Assembly: GCA_027489175.1 (NCBI GenBank)
Contig: JAIYAE010000023.1
Coordinates: forward strand, 37,168 to 101,167
Reading direction: 5' to 3'
Source: Rhodobacter sp.
GTDB taxonomy: Bacteria > Pseudomonadota > Alphaproteobacteria > Rhodobacterales > Rhodobacteraceae
DNA: 64,000 nt
In this document: positions 35,376 to 43,476 of the stretch, in pieces
Layout of the letters: each line of letters starts with the position of its first letter
Position numbering within the stretch: the stretch's first letter is position 1
Notes under the pieces: generated by a model
What the model was told of the DNA's origin: nothing
What the model saw: the letters and a program-made list of their open reading frames with translations, nothing else
The model's database searches: none
Position numbers and translations under genes: made by a program

Positions 35376-35773
35376 CAGTCTTCCTTGCTGTCGGGGTGCC
35401 ACCCCAATACAGGCTGACCCCGCATCAGCCGCCAAAGTCCGTTTTCCCGGGAACTGGTTAAGATTCGGTTCTGCGCTTCATGCAGTGCCGCGGCAATCGG
35501 CAATCTTTCCGCGGCGGCAAAGCTTTGACGCAGTGGCGAAAAGAGGCCGATCCTGATCGGTCAGATCGCCGCTTTTCTCATCTTGCAGCCGTTCGCGCCT
35601 GCAGTCACACTTGCCGGACGAGGCCCCTCAGGACTCGGGTGGTGAACCCTCGTTCCGGCGCCCCGGGCTTGAATCCCCCGAAAGGGATCACAAGTTAACT
35701 CATCCATACGGCGGAGCGCGCCGGGTTGCCGATGGTCGGGACCCCGCACGTTGCCGCAGCAAAAGGACATCAG
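35376..35773. other. 398-bp intergenic region upstream of lon
   Basis: No credible gene. It contains a CCGATC/GATCGG dyad at 35548-35561, a TTTGACG at 35525, and a CTTGAA hexamer at 35668-35673 without a correctly spaced heat-shock -10. The lon ribosome site AAAAGGACATC lies at the 3' end. The lon promoter must be here but cannot be placed. Confidence 0.5.
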
Positions 35774-38179
35774 ATGACTGACCAGCTGTCCCCCAGCTAC
35801 CCCGTCCTCCCCCTCCGCGACATCGTGGTCTTCCCCCACATGATCGTGCCCCTGTTCGTCGGACGCGAAAAATCGGTCCGCGCGCTGGAAGAGGTGATGC
35901 AGGACGACAAGCAGATCCTCCTCGCCTCGCAGAAGGACCCAACTGTTGACGATCCGTCCGCCGAAGGCATCTTCCGCACCGGCGTTCTGGCCAATGTCTT
36001 GCAACTGCTCAAACTTCCCGATGGCACCGTGAAGGTGCTGGTCGAAGGCAAGGGCCGTGTGCGCATCACCGGCTTTGTCGAAAACCCGGCCTATTTCGAA
36101 GCCACCGCCGAACGCCTGGAAGAAGTCGATGGCGACGAAGCCTCGGTTGAGGCATTGGTGCGCGCTGTCGGCGAAGAGTTCGAGCGCTATTCGAAGATCA
36201 AGAAAAACATCCCCGAAGAGGCGCTTGCCGCCGTTTCGGACACCCGCGAACCTGCGCGTCTGGCTGACCTTGTCGCCGGCCACCTTGGCATCGAAGTGCG
36301 CCAAAAGCAGGAAATTCTGGAAACCCTCGACGTCGCCGCGCGGCTTGAGAAGGTTTATGGCCACATGCAGGGCGAACTTTCGGTCCTGCAGGTCGAGAAA
36401 AAGATCAAGTCCCGCGTCAAGACCCAGATGGAGAAGACGCAGCGGGAATACTACCTGAACGAACAGATGAAGGCGATCCAGAAGGAACTGGGCGACGGTG
36501 AGGAAGGCCAGAACGAAGTGGCCGAACTTGAAGCCCGCATCGCCAAGACCGCCCTGTCGAAAGAGGCCCGCGAAAAGGCTGATGCCGAGCTGAAGAAGCT
36601 GAAGTCGATGTCGCCGATGTCGGCCGAGGCCACGGTGGTGCGCAACTACCTTGACTGGCTGCTGGGCGTGCCATGGGGCGTCAAGTCGCGGATGAAGAAA
36701 GACCTTCCGGCGGCGCAGAAGATTCTCGACAAGGACCATTTCGGTCTGGAAAAGGTCAAGGAACGCATCGTCGAATACCTTGCGGTGCAGGCCCGGTCTA
36801 CCAAGCTGAAAGGCCCGATCCTCTGCCTCGTCGGCCCTCCGGGCGTCGGCAAGACCTCGCTTGGGCGGTCGGTCGCCAAGGCCACGGGGCGTGAATTCAT
36901 CCGCATTTCGCTTGGCGGCGTACGCGACGAATCCGAGATTCGCGGCCACCGGCGGACCTATATCGGCTCCATGCCCGGCAAGATCATCCAGAACCTGAAA
37001 AAGGCCAAGACGACGAACCCGTTGATCTTGCTGGATGAAATTGACAAGATGGGTCAGGACTTCCGGGGTGACCCGGCCTCGGCGCTGCTTGAGGTTCTGG
37101 ATCCCGAACAGAACGGCACCTTCGTCGACCACTATCTTGAGGTGGAGTATGACCTGTCGAACGTGATGTTCATCACGACGGCAAACTCATACAACATGCC
37201 TGGCCCGCTTCTGGACCGGATGGAGATCATCCCGCTGGCTGGCTACACCGAAGACGAAAAGCGTGAGATTGCCAAGCAGCACCTCTTGGACAAGCAGACC
37301 ACCGCGAACGGGCTGAAGAAGGGTGAATTCAGCGTCTCGGACGATGCGCTGAACCACATGATCCGCTACTACACCCGCGAAGCCGGCGTGCGGAACCTGG
37401 AGCGCGAGATCGCGAAACTGGCCCGCAAGGCGGTGACCGATATCCTGAAAGGCAAGACCAAGCGGGTCGACGTCGATCCTGCCAAGGTTGAGGAATACCT
37501 TGGCGTGCAGAAACACCGCTATGGCCTGGCCGAAAAGGAAGATCAGGTCGGCGTTGTGACGGGTCTCGCCTGGACCTCTGTCGGCGGTGACCTTCTGCAC
37601 ATCGAAGCGCTGAAGCTGCCCGGCAAGGGGCGGATGAAGACGACCGGGAAACTGGGCGATGTGATGAAGGAATCGATCGATGCGGCGGCAAGCTACGTCC
37701 GCTCGATCAGTCCGCAGATCGGGGTGAAGCCGCCCAAGTTCGAAACGATCGACATTCACGTCCACGTTCCGGACGGGGCCACTCCGAAAGACGGGCCCTC
37801 GGCTGGTCTGGCGATGGTGACGTCCATCGTCTCGGTGCTGACGGGGATTCCGGTCAGGAAGGACATCGCCATGACCGGCGAGGTCAGCCTGCGCGGCAAT
37901 GCGATGCCAATCGGCGGCTTGAAGGAAAAGCTGCTGGCGGCCTTGCGGGGCGGGATCAAGACCGTCTTCATCCCGGAAGAAAACGCCAAGGACCTGACCG
38001 AGATTCCGGACAACGTGAAGGAAGGCCTGACGATCATCCCGGTCTCCCATGTCCGCGAGGTGTTGGCCCAGGCACTGATCCGGCAGCCCGAAGCCGTGGA
38101 ATGGGATGAGGCCGCCGAAGAGGCCGCCGCCGCCGCAAGGGCCGCCCAGGCCCAACCGCCGGCCCAGACCGCCCACTGA
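35774..38179 (+). CDS. lon: Endopeptidase La (Lon protease)
   Basis: ATP-dependent cytosolic serine protease for misfolded and regulatory proteins; 801 residues. N-terminal substrate domain ([25 protein letters not shown]), AAA+ module with Walker [14 protein letters not shown] and Walker [13 protein letters not shown], and C-terminal protease with the catalytic Ser in DGPSAGLAM and the Lys in [16 protein letters not shown]. Starts at ATG 35774; an in-frame ATG at 35726 would add 16 unusual residues. The C-terminal tail is Ala/Glu-rich. A bidirectional terminator follows. Confidence 0.97.
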   Translation: MTDQLSPSYPVLPLRDIVVFPHMIVPLFVGREKSVRALEEVMQDDKQILLASQKDPTVDDPSAEGIFRTGVLANVLQLLKLPDGTVKVLVEGKGRVRITGFVENPAYFEATAERLEEVDGDEASVEALVRAVGEEFERYSKIKKNIPEEALAAVSDTREPARLADLVAGHLGIEVRQKQEILETLDVAARLEKVYGHMQGELSVLQVEKKIKSRVKTQMEKTQREYYLNEQMKAIQKELGDGEEGQNEVAELEARIAKTALSKEAREKADAELKKLKSMSPMSAEATVVRNYLDWLLGVPWGVKSRMKKDLPAAQKILDKDHFGLEKVKERIVEYLAVQARSTKLKGPILCLVGPPGVGKTSLGRSVAKATGREFIRISLGGVRDESEIRGHRRTYIGSMPGKIIQNLKKAKTTNPLILLDEIDKMGQDFRGDPASALLEVLDPEQNGTFVDHYLEVEYDLSNVMFITTANSYNMPGPLLDRMEIIPLAGYTEDEKREIAKQHLLDKQTTANGLKKGEFSVSDDALNHMIRYYTREAGVRNLEREIAKLARKAVTDILKGKTKRVDVDPAKVEEYLGVQKHRYGLAEKEDQVGVVTGLAWTSVGGDLLHIEALKLPGKGRMKTTGKLGDVMKESIDAAASYVRSISPQIGVKPPKFETIDIHVHVPDGATPKDGPSAGLAMVTSIVSVLTGIPVRKDIAMTGEVSLRGNAMPIGGLKEKLLAALRGGIKTVFIPEENAKDLTEIPDNVKEGLTIIPVSHVREVLAQALIRQPEAVEWDEAAEEAAAAARAAQAQPPAQTAH

Positions 38180-38183
38180 CGAA

Positions 38184-38214
38184 AAAAGGCGCGCCCCCCG
38201 GCGCGCCTTTTGCC
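38184..38214. terminator. Bidirectional terminator after lon
   Basis: Perfect 12-bp stem AAAAGGCGCGCC/GGCGCGCCTTTT with a CCCC loop lies between the convergent lon and the gene at 38231, giving a T-run on either strand. Confidence 0.9.
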
Positions 38215-38230
38215 TTTCTAGCCTGCCGGA

Positions 38231-38662
38231 TCAGGCGACCCGCTTCAGTTCCATCCCAAGCTTGCCATAGTCGACCGCCTTGTAGCCAAAGGGCAGGGCG
38301 CGGATGGCACCGGGGTGCATCACCTCGACCTCTTGCGCCATGACGCCTTCCCAGACGCCGTCCATCCCCTTGTAGCGGTACTGATAGACGCCAAGGCCAA
38401 GACGGTTCGTGCCGACGCGCCGGATGTCTTCCTTCAGGCGGACATCACTTGCCTGAGCGACCGGCTCATCATCCCCGCCCGAGGCGGCAACGGCCAGCAC
38501 GGCAACCAGCAGCAAGAGCGGGATCAGCGCGCCACTGGACGAGGCGGGCTTGGCCTCAACCACCTCAACCTCTTCCTCAACAACCACCGGCCCACCGGCC
38601 ATGGCCGGGTTCAGGGTGCCCAGCGTCAGGGCAGTCGACATCAGCAAAGCCTTGCGAAACAT
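38231..38662 (-). CDS. Secreted small protein with endosialidase-chaperone-like C terminus
   Basis: 143 residues from ATG 38662 behind GGAGGTGAG. A signal peptide (MFRKALLMSTALTLGTLNPA then MA) is followed by GGPVVVEEEVEVVEAKPASSSGALIPLLLLVAVLAVAAS, i.e. an acidic valine-rich strip, a Ser linker and a hydrophobic helix. The C-terminal 65 residues, SDVRLKEDIRRVGTNRLGLG then VYQYRYKGMDGVWEGVMAQEV, resemble the intramolecular-chaperone S74 peptidase domain of phage tail spikes and bacterial surface proteins. The first half is shared with the 71-residue protein at 39561-39776. Function unknown. Confidence 0.72.
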   Translation of the reverse strand: MFRKALLMSTALTLGTLNPAMAGGPVVVEEEVEVVEAKPASSSGALIPLLLLVAVLAVAASGGDDEPVAQASDVRLKEDIRRVGTNRLGLGVYQYRYKGMDGVWEGVMAQEVEVMHPGAIRALPFGYKAVDYGKLGMELKRVA

Positions 38663-38820
38663 GAACTCACCTCCAGCCGCCCCCATGGCGGATCGCGTCA
38701 GCGTATCACCGGTCAGCCACCGCGCAATCGGCATTTCCGCGGTCCGGGCGATTCCGACTGGCCCCGCCCCCGCGCCCGGACTATCCTCGCGCCGACCGAA
38801 ACCACAGCGTTGAAAGCAGC

Positions 38821-39246
38821 ATGGCCCCTCGCACGCCCAAAGACCCTGAGACAAAGCCCGCCAAGGCGAAACCCGCCGCCAAACCCGCCGCGCCCAAAGC
38901 GGCGGCTGCCAAGCCCGCCACCTCCAAGCCCGCCGCCAAGCCTGCGGCACGGCCCGATGCGGCGGCCAAGACCGCGGGCCTCAAGCTGAAGGACCTTGTC
39001 GATCAGGTCGCCGCCGCCACCGGCACCAAGAAACCCGACGCCAAGCCCACGGTCGAGGCGACGCTTGCCGCCCTGGCCGCCGCGCTGAAGACGGGTGCCG
39101 ACATGACCCTCCCGCCTTTGGGCAAACTGCGCGTCGTCAAGCTGGCCGAAAAGGGCGGCGCCACGATGATGACCCTGAAACTCCGCCACGGCGGCGGGTC
39201 AAAACCCGGCGCAAAGCCCCTTGCGGATGACGGCGAGGATAGCTAA
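38821..39246 (+). CDS. HU-like DNA-binding protein with Lys/Ala/Pro-rich N-terminal tail
   Basis: 141 residues. Residues 1-52 are almost only Lys, Ala and Pro (KPAAKPAAPKAAAAKPATSK), like histone H1 tails. Residues 53-125 (LKLKDLVDQVAAATGTKKPD, ATLAALAAALKTGADMTLPP, LGKLRVVKLAEKGGATMMTL) follow the HU/IHF fold: two helices, the beta-arm entry PPLGKL and the return strand. It is a likely nucleoid-associated protein. Shortened or tail-carrying HU homologues of this kind are known in alphaproteobacteria. Located just upstream of the tRNA-Val pair. Confidence 0.78.
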   Translation: MAPRTPKDPETKPAKAKPAAKPAAPKAAAAKPATSKPAAKPAARPDAAAKTAGLKLKDLVDQVAAATGTKKPDAKPTVEATLAALAAALKTGADMTLPPLGKLRVVKLAEKGGATMMTLKLRHGGGSKPGAKPLADDGEDS

Positions 39247-39269
39247 ACACCGCCCGACCGATTGATTTC

Positions 39270-39344
39270 GGGAGATTAGCTCAGCGGTAGAGCGCTTCGT
39301 TCACATCGAAGATGTCAGGGGTTCAAATCCCTTATCTCCCACCA
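39270..39344 (+). tRNA. tRNA-Val (anticodon CAC)
   Basis: 75 nt including encoded CCA. Acceptor GGGAGAT pairs with ATCTCCC. The anticodon arm CTTCG-TTCACAT-CGAAG gives CAC, and the T-loop is GGTTCAAATCC. Reads GUG codons. Confidence 0.95.
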
Positions 39345-39351
39345 TTTCTGC

Positions 39352-39380
39352 AAAGGCGCGGGGTATCCCTGCGCCTTTTT
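39352..39380 (+). terminator. Terminator of tRNA-Val(CAC)
   Basis: AAAGGCGC and GCGCCTTT pair around GGGGTATCCCT, and a T5 run ends the element, 8 bp after the tRNA. Confidence 0.75.
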
Positions 39381-39478
39381 GCATGGCGCCGGGCGCCTAC
39401 AGGACGTGCGCGCCGCACCGGCCAATGGTCAGCGCAGCCCTTGTCAGACGCCCCGGCTTTCGGTAGTCAGCGGGGCGG

Positions 39479-39554
39479 GGGCGGTTAGCTCAGTTGGTAG
39501 AGCGTCTCGTTTACACCGAGAATGTCGGGGGTTCGAGTCCCTCACCGCCCACCA
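39479..39554 (+). tRNA. tRNA-Val (anticodon TAC)
   Basis: 76 nt with encoded CCA. Acceptor GGGCGGT pairs with ACCGCCC. The anticodon arm TCTCG-TTTACAC-CGAGA gives TAC, and the T-loop is GGTTCGAGTCC. It follows tRNA-Val(CAC) by 134 bp but has its own spacing after that terminator. Confidence 0.95.
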
Positions 39555-39560
39555 CCTCTG

Positions 39561-39776
39561 TCAAAGCGGCAGGCAACCCTGCGGCGTGTCATCGTCGCCC
39601 GATGCGATTGCCAGCCCGATCACTGCCAACAGCAGAAGCGGCAGAAAGGCACCGGATGAGCTTGCGGGCTTTTCCGCCACCACAACCTCTTCGTCCTCAA
39701 CGACGACCGGCCCGCCCGCGTAAAGCGCGGTAGCCCCTAACGCAAGCGCGCAGGAAAACGCGACGACTTTCTTCAT
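39561..39776 (-). CDS. Small secreted or membrane-anchored protein, paralogue module
   Basis: 71 residues from ATG 39776 with GGAGAG ahead. Signal peptide MKKVVAFSCALALGATALYA, then GGPVVVEDEEVVVAEKPASS and SGAFLPLLLLAVIGLAIASG, ending with DDDTPQGCLPL. The acidic Val-rich strip, KPASSSGA linker and hydrophobic helix match the N-terminal half of the 143-residue protein at 38231-38662 almost segment by segment. It lacks the C-terminal domain of that protein. Too short for family recognition; the conserved module argues that it is a real gene. It ends 6 bp beyond tRNA-Val(TAC) on the opposite strand. Confidence 0.7.
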   Translation of the reverse strand: MKKVVAFSCALALGATALYAGGPVVVEDEEVVVAEKPASSSGAFLPLLLLAVIGLAIASGDDDTPQGCLPL

Positions 39777-39853
39777 GAAACTCTCCCTGTTCGGCAATGC
39801 CTAGTGAAACGCTAACAGCTTTTTCGCATGAACAAAGCGAATTCATGCAGATG

Positions 39854-40816
39854 TCACGCCTGTCGCCGCAAGGTGGCCCAGGCCCGCGCCAAGGGTTCGA
39901 CCAGTGCCGCCCGCAGCGTGGGGTGGCGCTGCGGCAGCGGGGTGCCCGCAGCATCGCCCAGTCCGAATCGGATCACCTCATCCGGCTGGGTCACATACAG
40001 TGTCCCGAACAGCCAGTCCCAGACCGCAAGCACCTCGCCATAATTGCGGTTGTGGTGCCGGGGATCGACCGAGTGATGCGCCTGGTGCTGCGCGGGCGAG
40101 ATCAGCACATGTTCGGCCCAGGCCGGGTAACGCAACCAGATGTGGCTGTGCCGCAGGTTCGCCGTCCCCAGGTTCAACAGTGCCGCAAAAAGGTTCGTCC
40201 CCGCCAGCGTCGCGACATCGATTGACCCAAGGATCAGAACCATGGCCAGGCCCTGTGCCAGACCAATGACCCCCGCAACGAAAGCCCCGCCCAATAGGCC
40301 ATAAAGCGGATGGTGCCGAAACGCGGTGACGGGTGTCATCTCTTCGGCCGAATGGTGCAGCGCGTGGATCGCCCACAGGCTGGGCCGGTCATGGTGCAGC
40401 CGGTGATACCAGTAAAGCGCAAAGTCCGCCGCAAGGAACACGATCAGCGCCGACAGGATCGGCATCCGCGCCTCTGGCGAAGGCGGGCCAATCCCCAGCG
40501 CCGTCCCCAGCGCCCAGGCGGTGCCTGTGGCGACGACGACATAATTCAGCGTGATGAAAAGCCCGATAAAGCCGTTCAGGAAGAAAAGCTTGAGGTCCAG
40601 CCTGAACGAAGGGTGCCGGTAAATCCGCGCGGGAAAGACCCAGGCGAAAAACCCCTTCGCCGGACGCCAGACAAACCACAGCACAAGGCACAGGACCAGC
40701 ATCGAGGCCAGGTTCAGCGGCGACAGCCGGGGGCCAAGATGCCCGGCATAGGTCCAGAACAGAACCTGAAGCTGCTGCCAGACCAGCGCCCAGCTTGCCT
40801 CTTCGCCCGCGCCCAT
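39854..40816 (-). CDS. Sterol desaturase / fatty acid hydroxylase family membrane protein
   Basis: 320 residues, integral membrane, of the di-iron fatty acid hydroxylase superfamily. The histidine clusters are YWYHRLHHDRPSLWAIHALHHSAEEM, AFRHHPLY and HQAHHSVDPRHHNRNYGEVL. About four hydrophobic segments precede and follow them (LASMLVLCLVLWFVW, FFLNGFIGLFITLNYVVVATG). ATG 40816 (MGAGEEASWALVWQQ) is the first convincing start. Substrate unknown; hopanoid, carotenoid or lipid hydroxylation is possible. No operon partners. Confidence 0.85.
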   Translation of the reverse strand: MGAGEEASWALVWQQLQVLFWTYAGHLGPRLSPLNLASMLVLCLVLWFVWRPAKGFFAWVFPARIYRHPSFRLDLKLFFLNGFIGLFITLNYVVVATGTAWALGTALGIGPPSPEARMPILSALIVFLAADFALYWYHRLHHDRPSLWAIHALHHSAEEMTPVTAFRHHPLYGLLGGAFVAGVIGLAQGLAMVLILGSIDVATLAGTNLFAALLNLGTANLRHSHIWLRYPAWAEHVLISPAQHQAHHSVDPRHHNRNYGEVLAVWDWLFGTLYVTQPDEVIRFGLGDAAGTPLPQRHPTLRAALVEPLARAWATLRRQA

Positions 40817-41022
40817 GCCACCCCCGTCCCATTGTCCGCCAGATGATGTTGCCCAAAGCCGACCTGCGACGCAACCGCCACGCAGCCCCCGCAAAGTGGG
40901 TCCGCACCCCCGGCCGCGCAAAGCCGCAAGGCGTCAGCCACGCCGGTCATCCCGCCTGACCTCTGACGGCCGCTTCCGCCGCCAGAGAAGGGCCGACCCA
41001 AAGTCCCTCAGGCCGGCTTCAT

Positions 41023-41658
41023 TTAGTCTCCGCGCAAGGCTGCCGCGATCGTCGCGCGCTGCGCCTCGGTCAAGTGCATGGCGAAAATCTGCACCGACTG
41101 GCTGCGCAGCACCTGCGCGGCCAGACGGCCCTTGAAGGGCGGGGCGATCACCAGCGCGCCCTTTGCTGCGCTTGCCTGCACGGTGGACCTTGACAGACCA
41201 AGGCCCTGCGCCAGCACCCGGTCCAGCCGCACGCCCCCCGGTGTTTGGACGTCGATCTGCAACTGCAGCGTGGTCCAGTTCTCCACCCACGGGCCGGCAA
41301 GGGTCTTGTGAATGGTGATGCCGCTGGCCGGGGTGACCCGGTCACAATGTCTGGCCAGAAGGGCCATATCGCCTTCAACCTGCCGCACAAGATCGGGGTC
41401 GCTTTGCTGCAGGGCGTCCAGCTCTGCCGCGGGCAGCGCTGCCACCGGCACACGCTCGATCACGGGCAGGGTCCAGGTCCTGTCGCAGGTGGTGCATTTA
41501 TAGATCAACCAGGCATCCAGCCGCCGCCCGTTGGCGTTCAGCCGGATCTTGCCGCTGGAGTGAAACGGGCGGGTCTGCCCGCAGGTGCTGCAATGGCGCA
41601 GTGGTCGGGGAGGGGTGTCTGATGCAATCCGCCAATGGGCGGTAACGATGCCGGACAT
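41023..41658 (-). CDS. DUF1062 domain-containing protein
   Basis: 211 residues. The N-terminal third has two CxxC-type pairs in HCSTCGQTRPFHSSGKIRLN and WLIYKCTTCDRTWTLPVIER, a probable zinc ribbon, with the DUF1062 hallmark KIRLNANGRRLDAWLIYKC. The C-terminal part (VRLDRVLAQGLGLSRSTVQASAAKGALVI) looks like an S4-like RNA-binding or HTH segment. No membrane helices. Function of the family is unknown; nucleic-acid binding is an inference from the domain look. Confidence 0.85.
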   Translation of the reverse strand: MSGIVTAHWRIASDTPPRPLRHCSTCGQTRPFHSSGKIRLNANGRRLDAWLIYKCTTCDRTWTLPVIERVPVAALPAAELDALQQSDPDLVRQVEGDMALLARHCDRVTPASGITIHKTLAGPWVENWTTLQLQIDVQTPGGVRLDRVLAQGLGLSRSTVQASAAKGALVIAPPFKGRLAAQVLRSQSVQIFAMHLTEAQRATIAAALRGD

Positions 41659-42239
41659 GGTGCAAAGGCCTTCCGCTTGGGAAGTCCGTCACGGCTTGGG
41701 ATGAGGTCACCCTAGGTTGGGTGCGGAAAGGCCGGGTCATGGTTGCAGGGCGCTCGGGTCGGCAGGACCCGGGTCAGGGGGCGCAGTGCTGGGCAGCCCA
41801 TCCGGTCTCAGACCACGCCCCGACGAACAGGATCAAGGCCGGACAGCGCGCGGCTCTCCAGACCTCGGGTTCAGGCAAAGCAGGTGAGACCGGGCGTCAC
41901 GACGGCAAGGCAAATCCCCATGGCGGGTTCTGTTCCACACCCCTTTTACCGCCCGAAGATCGCAATTTCACCCGCTTTCTGCCGCCCTTGTTTCGATGCT
42001 GGCTGCACTCTTTTGCTTCGCCTCAGCCGCCTCGCGTTGGAATAGGACGACCGCGGGGGCGTCGATGGGGTGTAAACAAAGGGTAAACGTCTACAGGCAA
42101 ATCATTGATATTGTGACATTTTACAGGCTTGTCCACCGTGGACACCTTCCCCTGTTCACCCCCGCACAGCCTCCGCGCGCGGCCCAAGGGGTGCATTTGC
42201 GGCCCCCAGGGGTTACCTTCCTGCCAAAGGAGAGCGCCC
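41659..42239. other. 581-bp intergenic region between DUF1062 and pirin genes
   Basis: No recognisable gene on either strand; open frames are compositionally random. It contains two copies of GTAAAC (at about 42070-42090) in a locally AT-richer stretch (42060-42130) and an odd palindrome TGTCCACCGTGGACA at 42130-42144, similar in core to the palindromes near 12800-12930. The pirin promoter is presumably in the AT-richer part. Confidence 0.5.
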
Positions 42240-43175
42240 ATGTGGAACCCCCTGCTCGACACCAGTATCCCGATCGGCGACCAGGTCGACGCGATCGAGA
42301 CCGTCATCATCCCCCGCGCCCGCGACCTTGGCGGGTTCGAGGTGCGGCGCGCCTTGCCCTCGGCCCAACGGCAGATGGTCGGCCCCTTCATCTTCTTCGA
42401 CCAGATGGGCCCGGCCGAGTTTTTGACCGGCCAGGGCATCGACGTGCGGCCGCATCCGCATATCGGCCTCGGAACGGTGACCTACCTCCTCAAGGGCCGG
42501 ATGCACCACCGTGACAGCCTTGGCACCGACCAGTGGATCGAACCGGGGGCCGTGAACTGGATGAAAGCGGGCTGGGGCATCACCCACTCCGAACGCACTG
42601 ATGGTGAAGTGCGGCAGACCGGGCAAAGCCTCTTTGGCCTGCAGACCTGGCTGGCCCTGCCCAAGGCGCAAGAGGATGATCCCGCCGCCTTCGTCCATTC
42701 CCCCGCCAGCGCCCTTCCCGTGCTGGAGGGTGAGGGCAAGACCGTCCGGCTGATCCTTGGAACTGCCTGGGGCGAGGCTGCCCCCATCGAAACCCCGGCC
42801 GAGATGTTCTATGCCGATGCCACCCTTGCGCCCGATACCGCCATCCCGCTGCCTGACGGGCATGAGGACCGCGGGGTCTACATCCTGCATGGCGAGGTGA
42901 CGGTCGGGGGGCAGACCTTCCCGGCCGGGCAGATGCTCGTCTTCCGGCCGGGTGACCGGATCAGCGTCCGGGCCGGGGCCACGGGGGCGCGGATCATGCT
43001 TCTGGGCGGGGCCACGATGGATGGGCCGCGGCTGATCTGGTGGAACTTCGTCGCCTCCTCAAAGGAACGGATCGAGGCCGCGAAAGAGGCGTGGCGGGCG
43101 GGGGACTGGGCGCATGGGCGCTTCAGGCTGCCGCCGGAAGACAGTGCCGAATTCATCCCGGCCCCCGAAAGATAA
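42240..43175 (+). CDS. Pirin family protein
   Basis: 311-residue bicupin. Metal-binding histidines are in RPHPHIGLGTVTYLLKGRMHHRDS, followed by WMKAGWGITHSERT, and the C-terminal cupin has RGVYILHGEVTVGGQTFPAG. ATG 42240 has AAAGGAGAG at good spacing. Bacterial pirins act as redox-sensitive co-regulators or quercetinase-like dioxygenases; which applies here cannot be said. Monocistronic, followed by tRNA-Asp. Confidence 0.9.
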   Translation: MWNPLLDTSIPIGDQVDAIETVIIPRARDLGGFEVRRALPSAQRQMVGPFIFFDQMGPAEFLTGQGIDVRPHPHIGLGTVTYLLKGRMHHRDSLGTDQWIEPGAVNWMKAGWGITHSERTDGEVRQTGQSLFGLQTWLALPKAQEDDPAAFVHSPASALPVLEGEGKTVRLILGTAWGEAAPIETPAEMFYADATLAPDTAIPLPDGHEDRGVYILHGEVTVGGQTFPAGQMLVFRPGDRISVRAGATGARIMLLGGATMDGPRLIWWNFVASSKERIEAAKEAWRAGDWAHGRFRLPPEDSAEFIPAPER

Positions 43176-43190
43176 TCCTGCCGGACCCCA

Positions 43191-43218
43191 TTGACGGCCC
43201 CCGCGGGACCGTCTATCC
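43191..43218 (+). promoter_or_regulatory. Promoter of tRNA-Asp copy 1
   Basis: TTGACG at 43191-43196 and CTATCC at 43213-43218 with 16-bp spacing. The equivalent pair TTGACG/TTATCA is found at the same place before the second tRNA-Asp. Confidence 0.55.
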
Positions 43219-43230
43219 CGCCCTCCACGC

Positions 43231-43307
43231 GCGGTGGTAGCTCAGTTGGTTAGAGTACCGGCCTGTCACGCCGGGGGTCGCGGGTTCGAGCCCCGTCCAC
43301 CGCGCCA
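43231..43307 (+). tRNA. tRNA-Asp (anticodon GTC), copy 1
   Basis: 77 nt with encoded CCA. Acceptor GCGGTGG pairs with CCACCGC. The anticodon arm CCGGC-CTGTCAC-GCCGG gives GTC. Identical over its full length to the copy at 45611-45687. Confidence 0.96.
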
Positions 43308-43340
43308 CTTTCCCCTCTTCTGGACCTGAGGCCGCAAGGG

Positions 43341-43362
43341 TGCCCACGCGTGGGCAGCTTTT
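43341..43362 (+). terminator. Terminator after tRNA-Asp copy 1
   Basis: Perfect 16-bp palindrome TGCCCACGCGTGGGCA followed by GCTTTT. Confidence 0.75.
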
Positions 43363-43476
43363 CAGGTCGTTTGATTTTAAGGGGTTGACTGTGAGCGTTA
43401 ACCGTTTGTTAGGAGCTTGTGCCTTTGTAGAACAGACCTCGCTCACTGAAATGCGAGCCCAACTGACTGCCTACCG

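Noticed and set aside
35668..35706. Heat-shock (sigma-32) promoter for lon at CTTGAA
   Set aside because: No CCCCAT-like -10 at 13-17 bp; the next similar sequence is about 25 bp away.
43213..43446. 77-codon minus-strand frame containing GLEPATPGVTGRYSNQLSYH
   Set aside because: It is the antisense reading of tRNA-Asp, a well-known artefact in annotated genomes.
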